From positions 1 through 5,426 of the forward strand of contig CAIYTD010000233.1 of NCBI GenBank assembly GCA_903928955.1: a stretch of 5,426 nt of DNA, in the 5' to 3' direction. Below the pieces are notes generated by a model that ran no database searches, was not told where the DNA came from, and saw only the letters and a program-made list of their open reading frames with translations. Below, one piece after another: positions 4,174 to 5,426 of this stretch. Positions within the stretch are counted from its first letter, which is position 1, and every line of letters starts with the position of its first letter. Source of the stretch: Oligoflexia bacterium. GTDB lineage: Bacteria; Bdellovibrionota; UBA1018. Made by a program: the position numbers and the translations under genes.

Positions 4174-5426
4174 TTGAGATTTTTGATTGATTTCATAGTT
4201 CGACGGGCAAAATTTGTTGCTTTTTTAGGAACTTTTTTAGCATGCATTGGGGCTTATTATTCTGTTCTTCTTTATAAAAATCTAAGAACTGACATTGAGG
4301 AACTTTTGCCAACCAGCGCAAGAAGTGTCAAAGATCTGAATGAAGTGACCTCTCGGTTGGAGTCCATTGATACCATTGTTGTTTTGGTGTTTTCAGAGGA
4401 TCCGATAGGGAGTAAGCGTTTTGTAATAGATCTTGCTCAACTTCTTGAAAAAGTGCCTAAGGATGTTATTGCGTCGGTTGAATATAGAATTGATCGTGAG
4501 CTTCGGTTTTTCAAAGAGCGGCAGTTTTTATTTCTTGAGTTAGATGATTTAAAAAAAATTAAAACCTATGTTCAAGATCGGCTTATTTATGAGAAGGAAC
4601 TATATAATCCATTAAATATTTTTGGTGAACAGCAAATTTTAGAACCTCAGTTTGATTATGCTGCAATTAAGAGAAAATATACGAATCAAATAGGAGACTA
4701 TAATAACCTTCCAGGTGGATTTTATGCAACTTCTGACGAAAAAGTACGCGCAGTTGTTATTTATATGCCTGGAAAAGGTATTGAAAAAGCTTCTAAAATG
4801 AAATTAGAGATAGAGAAAAGTATTGCACTTTTGAATCAAAAAGAATACCCAGCGGATTTAAAAATAAAATATACTGGGAATGTGCAGAATTTATTGGAAG
4901 AAAGCGCTGCTTTAGTCGAAGATCTCCAGCTTTCTACCGTTGTTGTGTTGATCTTAGTCACTACTGCAATGTTGTTGTTCTATAGGTCTCTGGGAGCCAC
5001 CTTTGCTTTAGTAATAAGTCTTTTTATGGGTACATTTTGGACTTTTGGTATTTGTTATTTTGCAGTTGGCTATCTAAACGCAAATACGGCATTTTTGGCA
5101 AGTATTGTTATTGGAAATGGGATTAATTTTGGAATTATTTTTCTCGCGCGCTACCTGGAAGAGCGCCGAAATGGAAAAGATAACAGTCAATCCATAGGTA
5201 TTTCAATGAAGAGTACAGCAACTTCAACGGGGACTGCCGCTTTAGCAGCGGGTTTGTCGTATGGTTCACTCATGTTGACTGGTTTTAGAGGGTTTAGTCA
5301 GTTTGGAGTAATTGGTTTTATTGGTATGATATTTTGCTGGCTGAGTGCTTACACACTCTTGCCTGCGTATCTCACTTTGTTAGATGGGTATTTGCATTCT
5401 GGCTGGATTGGGTCAAATAGATCAAA
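4174..5426 (+). CDS. MMPL/RND family membrane transporter, N-terminal half (cut by the right edge)
   Basis: This is the first half of a resistance-nodulation-division superfamily exporter of the MMPL type, whose relatives move lipids, hopanoids or other hydrophobic molecules across or out of the inner membrane. The frame is open from TTG 4174 to the edge, 417 codons. Such proteins usually have 12 transmembrane helices in two repeats, so the second repeat is missing. Visible order: helix 1 (about 14-34), then LRTDIEELLPTSARSV (37-52), a periplasmic domain to about residue 250, helices 2 and 3 (254-270, 275-299), helix 4 (about 303-327) running into ARYLEERRNG (325-334), and helices 5 and 6 (353-371, 377-400). 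At the position of the family's G-x-D-Y-G motif the sequence reads G-I-N-F-G (316-320), so the charged proton-relay Asp and its Tyr are Asn318 and Phe319. It lies 62 bases after the thioesterase with no visible terminator, so cotranscription is likely. Family is firm; substrate and direction are unknown. Confidence 0.9.
   Translation, partial: MRFLIDFIVRRAKFVAFLGTFLACIGAYYSVLLYKNLRTDIEELLPTSARSVKDLNEVTSRLESIDTIVVLVFSEDPIGSKRFVIDLAQLLEKVPKDVIASVEYRIDRELRFFKERQFLFLELDDLKKIKTYVQDRLIYEKELYNPLNIFGEQQILEPQFDYAAIKRKYTNQIGDYNNLPGGFYATSDEKVRAVVIYMPGKGIEKASKMKLEIEKSIALLNQKEYPADLKIKYTGNVQNLLEESAALVEDLQLSTVVVLILVTTAMLLFYRSLGATFALVISLFMGTFWTFGICYFAVGYLNANTAFLASIVIGNGINFGIIFLARYLEERRNGKDNSQSIGISMKSTATSTGTAALAAGLSYGSLMLTGFRGFSQFGVIGFIGMIFCWLSAYTLLPAYLTLLDGYLHSGWIGSNRS

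Overview
The window is AT-rich (about 35-38% G+C in most genes) and densely coded, as in a Gram-negative bacterium. The evidence for Gram-negative is an exported soluble-lytic-transglycosylase-type enzyme with a Sec signal peptide and an MMPL/RND-type membrane transporter. Reading the proteins suggests a low-GC proteobacterial or former deltaproteobacterial (Bdellovibrio/myxobacteria-like) lineage. That is an inference from protein style only, and no RNA marker is present.

Layout. Two divergent gene blocks leave a 105-base intergenic region at 3075-3179. The minus-strand block runs leftwards: a stand-alone CinA C-terminal domain protein (nicotinamide-nucleotide amidase, PncC type, 3074-2550), a Ste24-like M48 zinc metalloprotease (2534-1302), an exported lytic transglycosylase (1142-399), and a partial unrecognised gene that leaves the left edge (299-1). 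The first two are 15 bases apart and are very probably one transcript. The third follows after 159 bases and may have its own promoter. The fourth follows after 98 bases. The plus-strand block runs rightwards: a GNAT acetyltransferase (3180-3644), a PaaI-type hotdog thioesterase starting 2 bases after it (3647-4111), and the first half of an MMPL/RND transporter (4174 to the right edge), read from a TTG start behind a good Shine-Dalgarno sequence.

How the genes may work together. The minus block mixes NAD-cycle salvage (PncC) with envelope proteolysis and peptidoglycan turnover. The plus block pairs two CoA-linked enzymes (acetyl-CoA transferase, acyl-CoA thioesterase) with a transporter whose relatives export lipids or other hydrophobic molecules. 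A link to acyl or lipid metabolism is possible but is only an inference from proximity.

Points worth a second look: the Asp-Tyr proton-relay pair of MMPL proteins is replaced by Asn-Phe in the half of the transporter that is visible; the thioesterase gene is clearly richer in G+C (about 47%) than its neighbours; a perfect 12-base inverted repeat spans the divergent region; and the acetyltransferase may be translated from a leaderless mRNA. I see no mobile element, CRISPR array, tRNA, rRNA or clear Rho-independent terminator. Most of the window is ordinary housekeeping or accessory metabolism, and I found no convincing new multi-gene system.
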